Assembly: GCF_020283565.1 (NCBI RefSeq)
Contig: NC_060062.1
Location: 25,604,251 to 25,668,250, forward strand
DNA length: 64,000 bases
DNA from: Trifolium pratense
Taxonomy: Eukaryota; Streptophyta; Magnoliopsida; Fabales; Fabaceae
Direction: 5' to 3'
The stretch's first letter is position 1. Each line of letters begins with the position of its first letter. The notes below the pieces were generated by a model. That model did not search any database. It saw only the letters and a list, made by a program, of their open reading frames with translations, and was not told the DNA's origin. Below are positions 10,880-23,369 of the stretch, piece after piece. The position numbers and the translations under genes are program-made.

Positions 10880-11349
10880 CAAGGTTTTAAATTGCGGTTG
10901 CGGTCGTGGATGCGGTTGCGGTTACAGTTGTTGCGAATGCGGTCATTGTGGTTGCTGCAACGGCAATGCGGTTGTTGCGGCGTGAAATCATTTTGATATT
11001 TCACAAGCTATATAAAATGAAACTAGTATGTAACTACACTATTTAGTTTATTCCATAAACAATAATTTGAATGTATTGAAAATACACGGTTGATAGATTG
11101 TTAAAAGTAAGATTTTTCATTAATTTGACACAAATTAGGATTTGAAGATGATAAATTTTATATTTTGGTGAGAAAATTTGAACGAACATCGCCGAAAACA
11201 TCTGATGCGGCTTCCGATGCGGTTGTGATGCGGCCGTACATGTGAATTAAGATCACACCGCAATTTGCGGTGTGATGCAGTTGCGGTGGCTACCGCATCA
11301 GCAATACTGCGGCCGCAATTGCGGATGCGGACCGCAATTTAAAACCTTG
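10880..11349. mobile_element. hAT-type MITE, GCGG-rich
   Basis: The 470-bp element has perfect terminal inverted repeats of 19 bases starting CAAGGTTTTAAATTGCGG. The flanks show an 8-bp target duplication with one mismatch: GTTGCTAC at 10872-10879 and GTTACTAC at 11350-11357. Both ends carry tandem TGCGGTTGCGG-like repeats, which make it GC-rich against an AT-rich background. It sits just upstream of gene C, within 600 bp of its start codon, and could affect its promoter. Confidence 0.85.
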
Positions 11350-11540
11350 GTTACTACGGTTGAAAAAAAAATCAATATTATAAAAACTTTGAAAAAATCA
11401 ATTAAAATAACACATTGAAAAAATTGATACTATTTTTGGACTATATTATTTTATTCAACGATTTTGGTAGTACGTAGTTGATATGTGACGTTATGAGAGT
11501 GAGTTCTTTAATTGATTGACTTGACTATAGTTTGTTATTA

Positions 11541-11672
11541 TCTTTTTTTCAAATAGTTTAATGGCTAATTAGAAATTTTATAAGTGATGGATGTCGAGGT
11601 TCGAACTCCAATCTCCACATATATAATTTAATGTTCGTACTAACTGAGTTAAACTTACGGAAACCTATAAAA
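11541..11672 (-). mobile_element. tRNA-derived SINE, family 1 (degenerate)
   Basis: On the minus strand it has an A-box-like TTTAACTCAGTTAGT, a B-box-like GAGTTCGAACC and a short poly(A) tail. TTTGTTATTA flanks it at 11531-11540 and 11673-11682. It aligns by eye with the better preserved copy at 49087-49219, including CACTTAT and AATTTCTA segments near the 3' end. It is not a tRNA gene because it lacks a foldable acceptor stem and anticodon arm. Confidence 0.7.
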
Positions 11673-12366
11673 TTTGTTATTAGTTGTGGATTTTTACATG
11701 GGTTATACTAACTAGTGCACCTAGGGTGAAAGCACTAGCTAAAGAAACTAAAATAATAAGTTTTGCATTAAAAAATATATTTTGTATACTTTTAAAAGAT
11801 AAATTACCCAAATTTTAAATATTTTTTATCTAATTTAATTTCTTAACAAGTATTTCATAGGTACTAATTAGTATTTTCTTTTTATATTTAAGGATTTAGG
11901 TAATATTTTTTTTTTGAATGGCCTTTAAGGATTTTGGTAGTAGTTGATATATTTGATAATAGTCCAACAAGAAAGCAAACAATTAAGTTGCGGGTTTACT
12001 CCATTACTCCAATCTACAAGTCAAATTAAGTTAGGGGTGGCAAAACCTAGAAAAAATTCCAAAACCTATTGCTCTGTCTCACCTAACTCTTTTAACAAAT
12101 AAGATAAGATAAGATGAGGGCTTTTTTTTTTTTTTTTTATTCTTATATTTGGGATGAAAAAAATGGAGGAAAGGGTGTTAAATAGCAGAGGCTAAAATTG
12201 AAATCTGAAAATTTAAAGGGACCAAAATTTGAAGGAATATTAATTTTATAGGGACTAAAACTAAAAGTTGTTATATTTAAAAAAAGTAAAAATATATTTA
12301 ACCCTTATAAATTAAAGAATACCATTGAAATTGTGAATTCTTGAAACGTACGTAGTACAATAGTTT

Positions 12367-12595
12367 TTTTTTTTTTTTTTTTTTTGAAAACTTGGTATCC
12401 GGCCTTAGGACCGACTAATCCAAGGGGACCAATCCCACCGCCCACTTGCGGGGGCCCCATTTAAAGCCAGAGTTTTTTTGCTCTGTATGGACTTGGCCCA
12501 CCGAAATTGGCACCAGTGGGAATCGAACCTGAGACCTTGAGAGGAGCATACTCCAAGGGCCCAAGCCAACACCACTCGACCAACCCAAGTGGGTT
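12367..12595 (-). mobile_element. tRNA-derived SINE, family 2
   Basis: Read on the minus strand, the 229-bp element begins AACCCACTTGGGTTGGTCG. It has a TGGTCGAGTGGTG A box and a GGTTCGATTCC B box, then a non-tRNA body ending AAGTTTTC and a poly(A) tract. It is flanked by an 18-bp duplication beginning TACGTAGTACAATAG (12349-12366 and 12596-12613). The insertion is well preserved, so it is fairly recent. Confidence 0.85.
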
Positions 12596-12613
12596 TACGT
12601 AGTACAATAGTTT

Positions 12614-13857
12614 ATAGGTTGAAACCAAATTTATGTAGAAGAATTTGACATTGATATTAAAACATCTTGAAATTCTGTTATGCATTGTTTTGTTGAAAAA
12701 TATTTATTGTCAACTTTTTAATAATAATTCAAGTAGTAAATTTATCGGTGAAATAAATAATTAATAGTTTTGTTAAAATCTGCATGTTTTCTCCGGATTT
12801 TCCTGCAGGTTTTTCTACGGATTTTAGCTTTAGGAACTAAAAGCAAAAACACGTCAATTTACAAGAATGAATTCCTCAAAACAAAAAAAATAAAATACAA
12901 AAACTAAAAGTAAAAACACGTCAACTTACAAGGACCAAAATATCATTTAAACCAAAATTGTTTGGTAAGCCGGCCCATCAACTTACTGATAAATGGTGTG
13001 GGAACTGGAATCCCGCTTCGTGACCCCTAAAATAAATTAAATTTAATGAAGGTAGTTGTTACTTGTTACACGAGAATGAATCTTATTCAAAATAAGAGAG
13101 AAACATCTAGTTGTAAATGTACATGTACTGGTGTTGTATTTATTCTCCCTCCTTAACAGATTTTTGTTTTGATTTGGGCTTAATAAAATTATTTTGCTGC
13201 TAAAAAAAAAAAGAGAAACATGTAAAAAAATAAATGAAATAAATGTTAATGGCGGTGGGAAATTACACATTGCCATCTCATGTGAAAATAACACATGAGG
13301 GAGGGATATGATCGTGATTGTGGCCCATCATCACGCCAAATTGTTTAAATATTCGCTATGAATTATTAATATTCGCCATCTTGATAGGACCATTTATCCA
13401 TAAAATAACAAGGTCATACTAGCCAAATAATAACAGATAAAAGCTATCAATGATTAAATGCAGCGGAGGAGGAGCTTCTTAATTTCGGAAATTGATTTTT
13501 TTTCTATAGGTGAAATTACAAAACTACCCTCATGTTAGTTCGTAAAGTTATAATTATTAGATATTTTAGGTTCTTAAATTACGAATATTAAACAATTTAA
13601 TCCCTTAAATTACAAAGATTATAAACCGGTTGTGCACTTATAAAATAGACACTATAACGACTAAAGTGTCTAATATTTATCTCTTGTGTGACGAAAGTAT
13701 TAATTCAACTTTCAAATTTAAGGGAGAAAAATAAAAAAGCAAATGCTAACGAATTCCTAGTAACAATGTTATAAGAAGTTGATATTTAGAAAATACTGAT
13801 CCAGAAAAGTTCGACAACTTCCATTTATCATTATATTATATATATCAGTATAAAAAT
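12614..13857. other. Intergenic region without recognised genes
   Basis: It contains degenerate GGACCAAAA/AACTAAAAG-type repeats (12170-12300, 12830-12960) seen again at 42430-42560, and an AT-rich remainder. The small open frames here have no recognisable protein features. Confidence 0.5.
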
Positions 13858-13933
13858 ATAGTCGCACATGTTATGTGAATAGTGCACTACATGGTCAAAA
13901 TGTGTCATGTTATTTTGATAGAGGGAGGGAGTA
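13858..13933. repeat. Stowaway-like terminal fragment
   Basis: It holds GTCAAAATG and TATTTTGATAGAGGGAGGGAG followed by TA, resembling the 3' end of a Stowaway-type MITE. No matching left end is nearby. A similar half is at 21808-21875 in the opposite sense. Confidence 0.35.
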
Positions 13934-14333
13934 CTATTATTTAGGAAATGAAACGCGCCTACTCTTGACTTCACAATTTAAAGTAAACTCCTCACTTTAC
14001 ATTTTAGAGGAGATAAATTAATTATCTTAAACTCAATTACTAAAATTCAGGAAGTACTAAATTAAAGTGCTCCTACAACCCATATTGGCATGACACCAAG
14101 TAAGTACCTTAAAGCCTAAGCAAAAGCCAAATGGCTTTTGAAATTGAAGGCAGAACAGAAGTAAAATTAAAGGCAGCATCAGTAAACCAAAGGCATTTGC
14201 ACATAAAATTTTATTGAACTCAAGGCAAACTCGATTACAAGCTATACACTGCAAAAGCAGAGAAATAAACACAATAAAACTTAAAGCTAAAACTAAAAGA
14301 CTAACCAAAATAACATTGGCTGAATAATAGTTT

Positions 14334-17300
14334 CTAGCATGTCAACTTCTGTTTAATTTCAAGCAACTTCATTATAACATCTTTTATGATCATTCGCTGA
14401 GTAGGAAATTCTTCAGAACACGCAATTCCTATTTTAGCAAACATCACTAGACACTCTTTAATGTTGTTTTTCACAACAAATTTCTGATCTTCAGAAAATG
14501 GCATAAGCAAACTTGAATCCACTATCTTGAGAATTTCTTCTGGAATTTTCATCTTGCAGAATTTGTGTAGATTTAGATTATCATAAAACATGCTATCTGT
14601 TGGTCTCTTTGCAGTGAGCATCTCTAGCAGAAGAATGCCATAGCTGTAGATATCTCCATGTGGTGATACTTGACCACCTGCTCCATACTCTTTACAAACA
14701 ACAACAATTCTTTATTAAAAAATTTAAGGAAATGATATATGAAATTCTTAAGCATAATGGTTATAAAGAAAGCATTTGTGTGAAAGCTAAAGAGAGTAAT
14801 CACTTTGAACTACGTGATAGAAAACACTTTACCTGGAGGAACATATCCAATAGTTCCCTTAATTGCGGAAGAAATGACTTGGGCTTTACTGGAATTCTCC
14901 ATGGCTCCGTGAATGAGTTTAGCTATGCCAAAGTCTCCTAAGTGGGCAACAAGGGTATCATCAAGAAGAACATTGCTTGGTTTAACATCACAATGAACTA
15001 CAACTTGCTCTACGTTATGATGAAGATAATCCAATGCATTAGCTACATCAAGAGCAATGTCTACCCTTTGTGTGAAGTTTAGACTAAGATTTTTAGACTC
15101 ATCTTCACTGTTGTGCAACAAATTTTCCAAACTCCCGTTAGACATGAACTCAAAAACAATAGCCTTGAAATCATCACCCTTGTAATCAGCACTTGAACAA
15201 CAAGTTATGATCTTTACAAGATTCCGATGCTTCATCTTTCCTAGAGCTTTACATTCAGCCATGAAACTCTTTGCAGCACCATGTGTTTCAAGATTCAACA
15301 CTTTTATAGCAATAACTCTATCAAAATGAAGAAGATGCCCTTTATAAACAGAACCAGAACTTCCCGTTCCTACCAAATTGGATGAAGAAAATCCATTGGT
15401 TGCATCATGTAGATCACCATAAGTAACCCTTAAGCTCCCATTTTGCAAAGATGGTGAAGAAAGTAACATTTTAGGCTTTCTCGTGACAAAATAGACGATT
15501 AAAAATGCTATGAAAGAGATCAAAACTCCGCCAATTACACTAATGATGATGATAAGTTTCTTTTTGAGAGATCTTTTATGTTTCTTGGTAGAAACTTTAG
15601 AACATGGAGGAAGCTTCAATTGAGGTATTCCTCCACAAAGGTTCCTGTTTCTAGCTAGTGAAATTGCCGAGACATTGCTAAAGACACCTTCCATAGGAAC
15701 CTCACCATAAAGATTATTAAAAGACAAGTCCAACTTATGCAAATATGTTAGATTTTCTAGTTCATAAGGGATTGTGCTTGAGAAATTATTTCTAGAAAGA
15801 TCTAAAATTTCAAGGGACCTTAAAGAGGAGCCCAAGAACGATGGTATAGTTCCATGGAAGAAGTTTCCACCCAGCCCAAGTTGTGTCAATGATATGCAAG
15901 ATGCTAAGTCGTTAGGAATTTCACCGGACAATTTATTTAAGCTTAGATACAGTTGTGAAAGATGGTTTAAGTTACCAAACTCTGAAGGAATGGGACCAGA
16001 CAACGAGTTGTTGTACAAGTAAAGATATATTAAACCATCTAGATAACCAAATGTTTGATTGGGAATATAACCACTCAATTTGTTACTAGATAAACTTAAC
16101 TTCTGCAATTGGGTGCAATTTCTTATTGAAATTGGAATGCTTCCTTCCAATTTGTTTCTAGATAGATCTAGTTCGGATAACATAGTAAGATTACCAATGA
16201 CTATAGGGATGTTACCGGAAAATTTGTTATCAGCAAAGCCCAATGATACTATATTCTTAAGTTTTCCTATTGAATCTGGAATTGTTCCCTCAAGGAAATT
16301 GTTTCTAATTTCTAAGTCAGTTAAACCAAAAAGTTGTCCAATTCTTTCCGGTATCACTCCATATATTTTATTATTCTCCATATTAAGCAAACGGAGATGG
16401 GTGGAAAAGTTTCCTATAAGATTTGGCAACACACCACTAAAACTATTGTTAAAAATATATATCATAGACAATTGAGTACAATTGGTTAACGATGAAAAAA
16501 AATCTAAATCATGAGCTCCTCCACTCCCAAAATTATTACCTCCGATATTAAACCATTCAAGTTTATTTAATTGACCCAAAGTAAGAGGTATTGACCCAAA
16601 AAAAGCATTATATGATATATCCAACATTTGGAGTTCAGTGAGGTTGGATAATGAAGACGGAAAAGTTCCACTTATTTTTTGGTTGTATCCTATCAAGAAT
16701 GCTATAAGATTGGGAAAAACAACATTCAAATTTTTTGGAAGACTACCCAAAAGCTTGTTCGACCCAAGATCAAAAACTTGAATATTTGATAGGTTGTAAA
16801 GAGAATGAGGGATTTCACCTGACAAATTATTTGAACCTAGAATCAGTAGTTTTAAACGTGACAACATACCCAAAGAATAAGGTATGCTTCCTTTCAAGTG
16901 ATTTTGTGCAAGTGATAAATTTTGGAGTGATGAAACATTTCCCAGAGAAGATGGAATAGTACCAAAGAGATTATTGGCACCGAGATTCAACTGAGTAAGT
17001 TGCATCATTGACTCAAACCATGTCGGAATTCTTCCAGAGAGTCGGTTGCTGCGCAAGAAAATTACCTTGATAGCTGTGCAATTTGTGAGCTCCATAGGAA
17101 TTTCGCCATCAAGATTGTTATCGTTTAAGTTAAGAACTTGCAATCGCTTTAAACGACCAATTTGACTTGGAATTTTACCATACAAATTGACATTTTTAAG
17201 TTGTAGTATTCTTAGAAATGTTAAATTTCCCACAGATGGTCCAAGAGTACCACCAAATGTTTGATTCTCCAAATGCAAGACAGAGACTCTCATATGACGA

Positions 17301-17515
17301 CGACCACATGTTACACCCTCCCAATCACAAAAATGTAGAGACTCATTCCATGATGGAAGAGAATCCGGTGCACCATTTGTAAGCTTTTCTTTCAATGCAA
17401 GCAAAGCAAGCTTATCAGTCTTTGAACTCAAGGAAAGAGCAACTGTTGCTAATGGAATGCAATAGACCAACATATGGAAATTAAAGTAGAGATGAAACGT
17501 CATAAAAGACCTCAT
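14334..17515 (-). CDS. LRR receptor-like kinase XII, complete (gene D)
   Basis: Exons 17515-14833 and 14689-14334 are joined across a 143-bp intron at the family site, giving 1012 residues. It has a signal peptide, LRRNT (CDWEGVTC), about twenty LRRs, a transmembrane helix at about 655-677 and a kinase from about 700. Kinase lysine is in AIK near 738, HCDVKPSN near 842 (non-RD) and DFG near 861. The glycine loop reads GTGSSG: the usual aromatic residue of GxGxFG is serine (near 720), which may weaken ATP positioning. The first 211 codons, promoter and nearby CACTA insertion are duplicated at 1-2904. Likely a membrane immune receptor; ligand unknown. Confidence 0.92.
14690..14832 (-). other. 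Intron of gene D
   Basis: 143 bp; donor G|GTAAAG, acceptor TGTAAAG|AGTATGG. Position and phase are as in its paralogs. Confidence 0.85.
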
Positions 17516-17566
17516 TTTTCTATTGGAGCTTTGATATATATATGCAGCTTTGAAATTTTATATTAG

Positions 17567-17576
17567 ATATATAAAG
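17567..17576 (-). promoter_or_regulatory. TATA-like box of gene D
   Basis: ATATATAAAG lies 52-61 bp before the ATG at 17515, identical to the copy at 685-694. Confidence 0.4.
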
Positions 17577-17700
17577 AGATGAATGTGCACTAGGCAAGTG
17601 GTTTATGGTTGCATTAATTATTTTGACAAACGACTTATAGCTACTTTCCCATCAAAATTCAAAACGTAGATATTCCACAAAAAGAAAACAGGTGATGACT

Positions 17701-17738
17701 AATTCCAACAACGCGGAGAGCACACTATCGTTGACTAA
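17701..17738 (-). promoter_or_regulatory. Conserved upstream block with W-box core
   Basis: GGAGAGCACAC is followed by ATCGTTGACTAAG. The TTGACT is a W-box core. It lies 186-223 bp upstream of the gene D start, and the CACTA element is inserted about 200 bp further out. Confidence 0.4.
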
Positions 17739-17936
17739 GAAAGATGGTGGAAGTGCAAATTAATTCTCTTCAACACTTACTTTTTAGTGAAATTTTGTTA
17801 ATTACACCCAAAATTTCATTAAATTTTTTTATAATACCGAAACAGCCCTTTTCATATCTATTACAAATATATTAAAATCGATTACCACCAAATTTACTAA
17901 TGTATCCTTATTACTTTTAACCACGTTGCAAGTTTT

Positions 17937-20900
17937 CACTACAAGAAAATCAGTCTATACCCACGGCCATTTTTGTCATTACCCACGGCTTCACTATGAG
18001 TACATGAGATTTACCCACGGCACGAGTCCATGACATTTTGCCTCGTTGGTAACTCATTACCCAAGAAAATGCCGTGAATAAGGTTACTCACGGCCTTTCC
18101 CACGTTATTATCCAAAACTTTGCCGTGGATAATCACCCATGGCAATACCATGAGGAGGACTTTACCCACGGCTTTGCCATAGAAAACATTTCTAATACTT
18201 ACCCACGGTTTTGCCATAGGAAAGTATTACCTACTGTATTGCCGTGGGTAATGTCATTTTTTTTTTACATTCATAAATAGCTGGTAGCAATTTTATGCTA
18301 CTATCACGTAACTTCTTCCAATTTCATCCAACAAGATAACCAATACCAAACAAACACAAACTAAACAATAACTAAAAACTAAGCAAATTGACACTATTAC
18401 AAGTGTCAAAATAAACAGATAAGACACTAACAAAGGAAGAATTGAGAAAGACAGTAAGATACATTGCATACATACAAACTCAAAAGAACCTAAGTCTTGG
18501 ATTCAACTCATAAAATACTTAAGAAGAGGCCATACCATAAAATAAGCATTGAACTGCTATTTGTGTTGAATTTAGGTACATGTCTGACTGCGTACATGTA
18601 AATTATGACCACAGGACATCAATATCAGTGCAGTAGAACTAATCATCTATCAATTTGCAACATCAAAATCATCAACATTACCAACACTAAAATCACCTAC
18701 ATTAACATCACTTGTTTTGGCCTTGACTGTCAAATCAGTTTCAGGAGACAAAGCGGACCTAAAAGTACATGTAAAAGCATGTCAAAATCCATAAACACAG
18801 ATTAAATATAAAACCGAAGAAAAGGAAAACAAGGAGTAATGTGCCAAAGATCAAAACACTTGTCGTGAGACAAGAGGACAGTAGTGGTGACGAGCTGTAT
18901 CAATTTCCCAAAGAGAGCTTCCTGCTCCAAAGAAATCTTCATCAGCAAAACAAATATAGAACACAAATATAGAAATCTTAGACAATTGATACTTGAAAAA
19001 TGCAAGCAAAGAAAGAAATTCAAGACAATTTGCCAATGTCCCGGTAGACTTAGAAATATATCAAGTATTGTAAATATAATCTACTTGTTATCATGAGTTG
19101 CAGGTAGAACTAGCAAATAACAATACTATGCTCTATAAATTCACTACCTACCCAAAAACCAAAATAAAATCATGACTTAAGCCATCTTAAAGATGATATA
19201 TAAAAAAGGAATAAAAAAAATGATAGGTAAAAGTTAATGCATCTCAATGAAATCAACATATGATTAAGGTTTCAAGTATACAAATAAAACAAATTAAAGC
19301 AAGATATACAAATAGACCTAGAAGCTAAACAGAAGCATAAATCTCACACCAACACCAATGAATAAACATAATTAAGAACCACTTACACTTTTGCTCGATG
19401 GAAATCTCACATTTTTGCAAATCAGTACAAAAGGACAACATTCCCAACTTTATAGCTGCTAGAATGGGTGCCTTGTGAGCCTCCCCTCTATACATTTCAC
19501 ATTCCTCCTCCATCTTATAAAGTACTGCATAAGAAAAACAAGTAATAAATATACACTAAAATATCCAAATGGAAAATTTTGACTGAGGAAAGTACAAGTA
19601 CCAACCAATACCTATCAAGACAATAAGGGTGAAAATAGAACTCCCTTTGATGAAGTTGAACATGTAGTATTGTTTCTAGATTAGTGAACCTCAATAACAT
19701 AGATGGAAGAAAAGCGGTGCCACCATAGACCAAAACTATTGTAGTGAAACATAATTTTCCTTTGTAAGTATTTGAGCCTTAGATTGCTTTGTAAGTATTT
19801 AATGCCATAATGAGTATTTTCAAATCCTGCATTTGTCTAATTCAGAAATTGAAGCAAGAGAGACAAATAATTCTGCACTGCCCAAGCACTAGCTCAAAGT
19901 TCCGAGACGATTAGTCCACGATGCTTCTAAAACAACACAGAGAAGACAACAACACATCTCAATCTGCAACCACAGGAAAATAATGATGCAGTAGACGAAC
20001 CCAGCGACACCTTACTCGCCAACACACCAACACGCGCACCTTGACCAGAACTAAGGGCCGGTGCACAAAAACGATTTGAAAACCATTGAGAGATAGAAAA
20101 TTTGAATCATTGTTTCTATACTCTCCCTTTCTTCAACACCCCAATGAAATTAAAGAAATGATGCTTCACTTCATTGTGAAACGCCACAGCTAATCCTAAC
20201 CATCTCGCAATTCCATACTAAACATTTGAAAAGATTGGGCATTCGAAGAAGACACATTGAGACGATTTTGCCATTCCGCAACTGCCACAACAAGTGCAAG
20301 CATCAAGATAAATAATCCCCCTTGTCTTTTGTGAAGATTAAATCTAGAAGGGACACAAAAGTACCTGCCAAACAAAATCAGCAACCTTTGATGGAATTAA
20401 TTTATGGCAAAAGCAGTAACCTTTCATTATTTTATAATATCAACAAAAACAAAGCTTAAAAGGGAGAAATTGAAACAGATTATGAAGGTTGACAAACTCG
20501 TCAAGCCAAAAGCAAATAGAAATTACAAAATAACATAATCAAAGAATTAAAATCAGATTAAAGTAGCAAGTTCAAAGTTTACAGTAGCAATACCCAGTTT
20601 TCTAGGGTTCACAGATAAAAACGCCAAAGCTGTGAGGCTCCCAAAAGTGAGTGGTTTGGTACCGAGGAGAATAGATTTTGATTTGACGAGAATAGAGTTT
20701 CGAGTTCGTAGAGTTTGATTTCTGGGTTTGAGCAGTGAACGTGAAGGGTTCGAGTTTGATGGTGAAGAGCTATCAAGTCTAAGACCCAGAAGACAACACC
20801 AGAACTTAAACACCACACATCACCCAGGCCGAAAAACGAATAAAAAAAAACCTAAACGGCAGCAAGATTATAATTATAATAAAATTCCAATAAATTAAGT

Positions 20901-21588
20901 AACAAAGACTAAATTCCATAAAATTTCAAGTTTCTCAACATCACAAAACAACATTATATCATTAAAGTATAAGAATAAGAAGATTGACAAGTAAGGATTA
21001 AACTCACCGTTCCAGTTGAGAGAGAAGAACAAAGAGGTTATCGGCGCTGCTGAGAAGGTCTCCGTAGCTGAGACGTCGTCAGAGATGAGTGGGTAGCCGG
21101 AGTAGAGAGCGATTGTGTTAGCGGTGCTGCTGAGATGAGCGTGTGTTCGTCGTTCCTTTCCTGAATAGAAATTTACAATGGGAAAGTGAAAAGGAAAGGC
21201 AAGGGTAAAGTAATAAGTTTTAGATAAAAAAAAAATAATTATAATTATAATTATATACGGAAATGTCGTGGGTAACGAAAATTACTTTTTATCAATACAC
21301 ACGGATATGCCGTGGGAACCGTTAAAAAATAAATAAAATTATATTTTATACATACATACGGATATGTCGTGGGTACCAAAAATTATATTTTATACTTACA
21401 TATGGATATGCCGTGGGTAACGAAAAGTCTATTTTCACGTCAACCTTATTTTGGGTGGGAGCAACATTTTCGTGTAAAAAAGTGAGAGGGAAAGAATAGT
21501 TTTCTTATTTTTACCTTATCCATGGCCAAGCCACGGAAAAAAGCCCTGGGTAAAAAAGTCGTGGGTATGTGCAACTTTTCTTGTAGTG
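17937..21588. mobile_element. Non-autonomous CACTA element, complete
   Basis: Both 13-bp ends are present and perfect: CACTACAAGAAAA at 17937-17949 and its complement at 21576-21588. A TTT target duplication flanks the element (17934-17936, 21589-21591). Subterminal arrays of ACCCACGGC (left, about 17959-18250) and its complement GCCGTGGGT (right, about 21256-21570) are the expected transposase-binding repeats. No transposase frame is present, so mobility would depend on an autonomous relative. The 3-kb interior holds gene-like, non-transposon DNA described separately. It lies some 420 bp upstream of gene D. Confidence 0.9.
19396..21172 (-). other. Gene-like cargo inside the CACTA element (putative captured DNA)
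   Basis: The minus strand has pieces that look like exons with splice-like borders: a CT-rich leader-like stretch at 21172-21010 ending in a GTGAG donor, open segments at 20818-20553, and a short segment near 19536-19396 preceded by TTATGCAG and coding for MEEECEMYRGEAHKAPILAA and following residues. None gives a recognisable domain. Capture of host exons by CACTA elements is known, so this may be a disabled gene fragment. No product is claimed. Confidence 0.3.
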
Positions 21589-21591
21589 TTT

Positions 21592-23060
21592 ATATCTTTC
21601 ATTGTAATTTCACTAAAAAAATTTACTATTAACTATTAGGAATATAGAAATAGAAACGTAAACAATATTTTTCATAAAAACAATATACTATTAACTATTA
21701 TTAATAATAATAATAATAGAATAATACAATAAAGTTAATTGCTAACAAATTTACTAAATCTTCCTAAATATTCCTAATCAAATTTCTAATTTTTTATTAA
21801 AAAATATTCCTCCGTCACAAAATGAGTGAGCCATTTTGACTATATACACTATTCACATATCTTACTTTGACCTTATTTTTCTACTAATAAATAAAAACAA
21901 ATATTACATATAAGATGTTAGATTCATCTCGATGAGTATTTTCAAAATATCATATTTTTATAATTTTTACTATTATACAATTAAAAATATTAATCGCCAA
22001 AGTTATGCATTGGCATGCGTGACGCAGTCAATTGACTCACTCATTGTGGGATGGAGGCAGGTGCGGCCCCAGACACAAATAATTGGTGGGGCTAAAAAAT
22101 TTAGGCACTACTCGAAAAAAAAAATCATTGATAATTCAGTTGAACAACAAACAATATATGTGAGATTTACTAATACAACATGCATATCCAAAAAAAGAAC
22201 AATAAATCAAGAAACTATAAAATTTCTATTAAAAAAAAACAAACCTAAAAAAAAACCACAAAATTTCTATTCGAATAAGAAAAAGACTATAATTGTTAAA
22301 TCATGCATATCACTATTGTTAGAGTCTTCACAAGATACTACCTTGGACCAAAATATATAGAACACAAAATTATACTAGCATATAGTTTATTTTGATAAAC
22401 TAATTCAATTAGTTTATAACTTATTAATTTTTATTTCAATTTTACTCGTATTATCTTACTTCAAAAAATTAAATATTAATTATGTCATTTCATATTTATA
22501 TTCTAGACGAATTGGTAATTTTACCCAATACTACAAACTCAATTAGTTATTCACCTTTTTTTTTGCCAAACAAAGTTAAAGTTAATTGTTATAAAATTAA
22601 ACTATATATAGCTTAAAATAATACTTTACATATAATGAAATACTTAAAATCATCAATAATAGATTATGAACTAATATTTGCACTAATACTTAAACTAATA
22701 TATGTACTAGGGACGTACAGTCATCAATAATAAACTCTAAACTATTATTTACATTAATATTTGTGCGAATATATATACAAAATGACTTAAAATTATTTAT
22801 AAAATATTTATTTATTTATTTTAGAAAAAAATTGGGCTGTTATTTGTGACGGATACATAAAAATTGGATAATTTATCATCGATAATTATAATCAAATTTA
22901 TACATTAAATAAGTCTTACAAAAAATAGCACAACAGTTTCACTTATATTTTGACAATATTATATAACCAATTTTTAAATATCTTATTCTAAATAAATTTT
23001 CTATCATAATAATGACAAATTTAAATATCGAATAAAAGTTAATGACCCGTGCGAATGGGA
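21592..23060. other. AT-rich intergenic region
   Basis: There is a Stowaway-like left half at 21808-21875 (CTCCGTCACAAAATGAGTG). Near 22050-22105 there is a GGTGCGGCCCCAGACA-type segment that looks repetitive, followed by an open frame rich in lysine and asparagine with no domain. A GACCCGTGCGAA segment at 23044-23055 resembles the left half of the Helitron hairpin at 41380. I see no gene. Confidence 0.45.
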
Positions 23061-23369
23061 AAAAGTTATGGTGCATAAGGCATTTCCTTATGCATGATGC
23101 ATAAGGCCTTCACAACCATTATATTTGATTTACACTTGTTATGATCCTAGCATTATTCAGCTCACCTTCGCTGTCCCAAACGCATTCTTCTCACCGTCAA
23201 ATCGCTATTGCCAGTCTTGTTACTCCCGGTCAGGTTTGTCTCCGGTTACTTCTCCACCTTCTTCTTCTCTCAGATCTTGCTCTGTTTCGTCTTAATTAAC
23301 AGATTGTTACATTATTCTGCATATCGCAACACCAAATTTGACGTTTTTGTACTGATTTGGTATGATGTG

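Noticed and set aside
23044..23055. Possible second Helitron 3' hairpin (GACCCGTGCGAA)
   Set aside because: Only half of the stem is present and no CTAG follows, so a terminus cannot be claimed.
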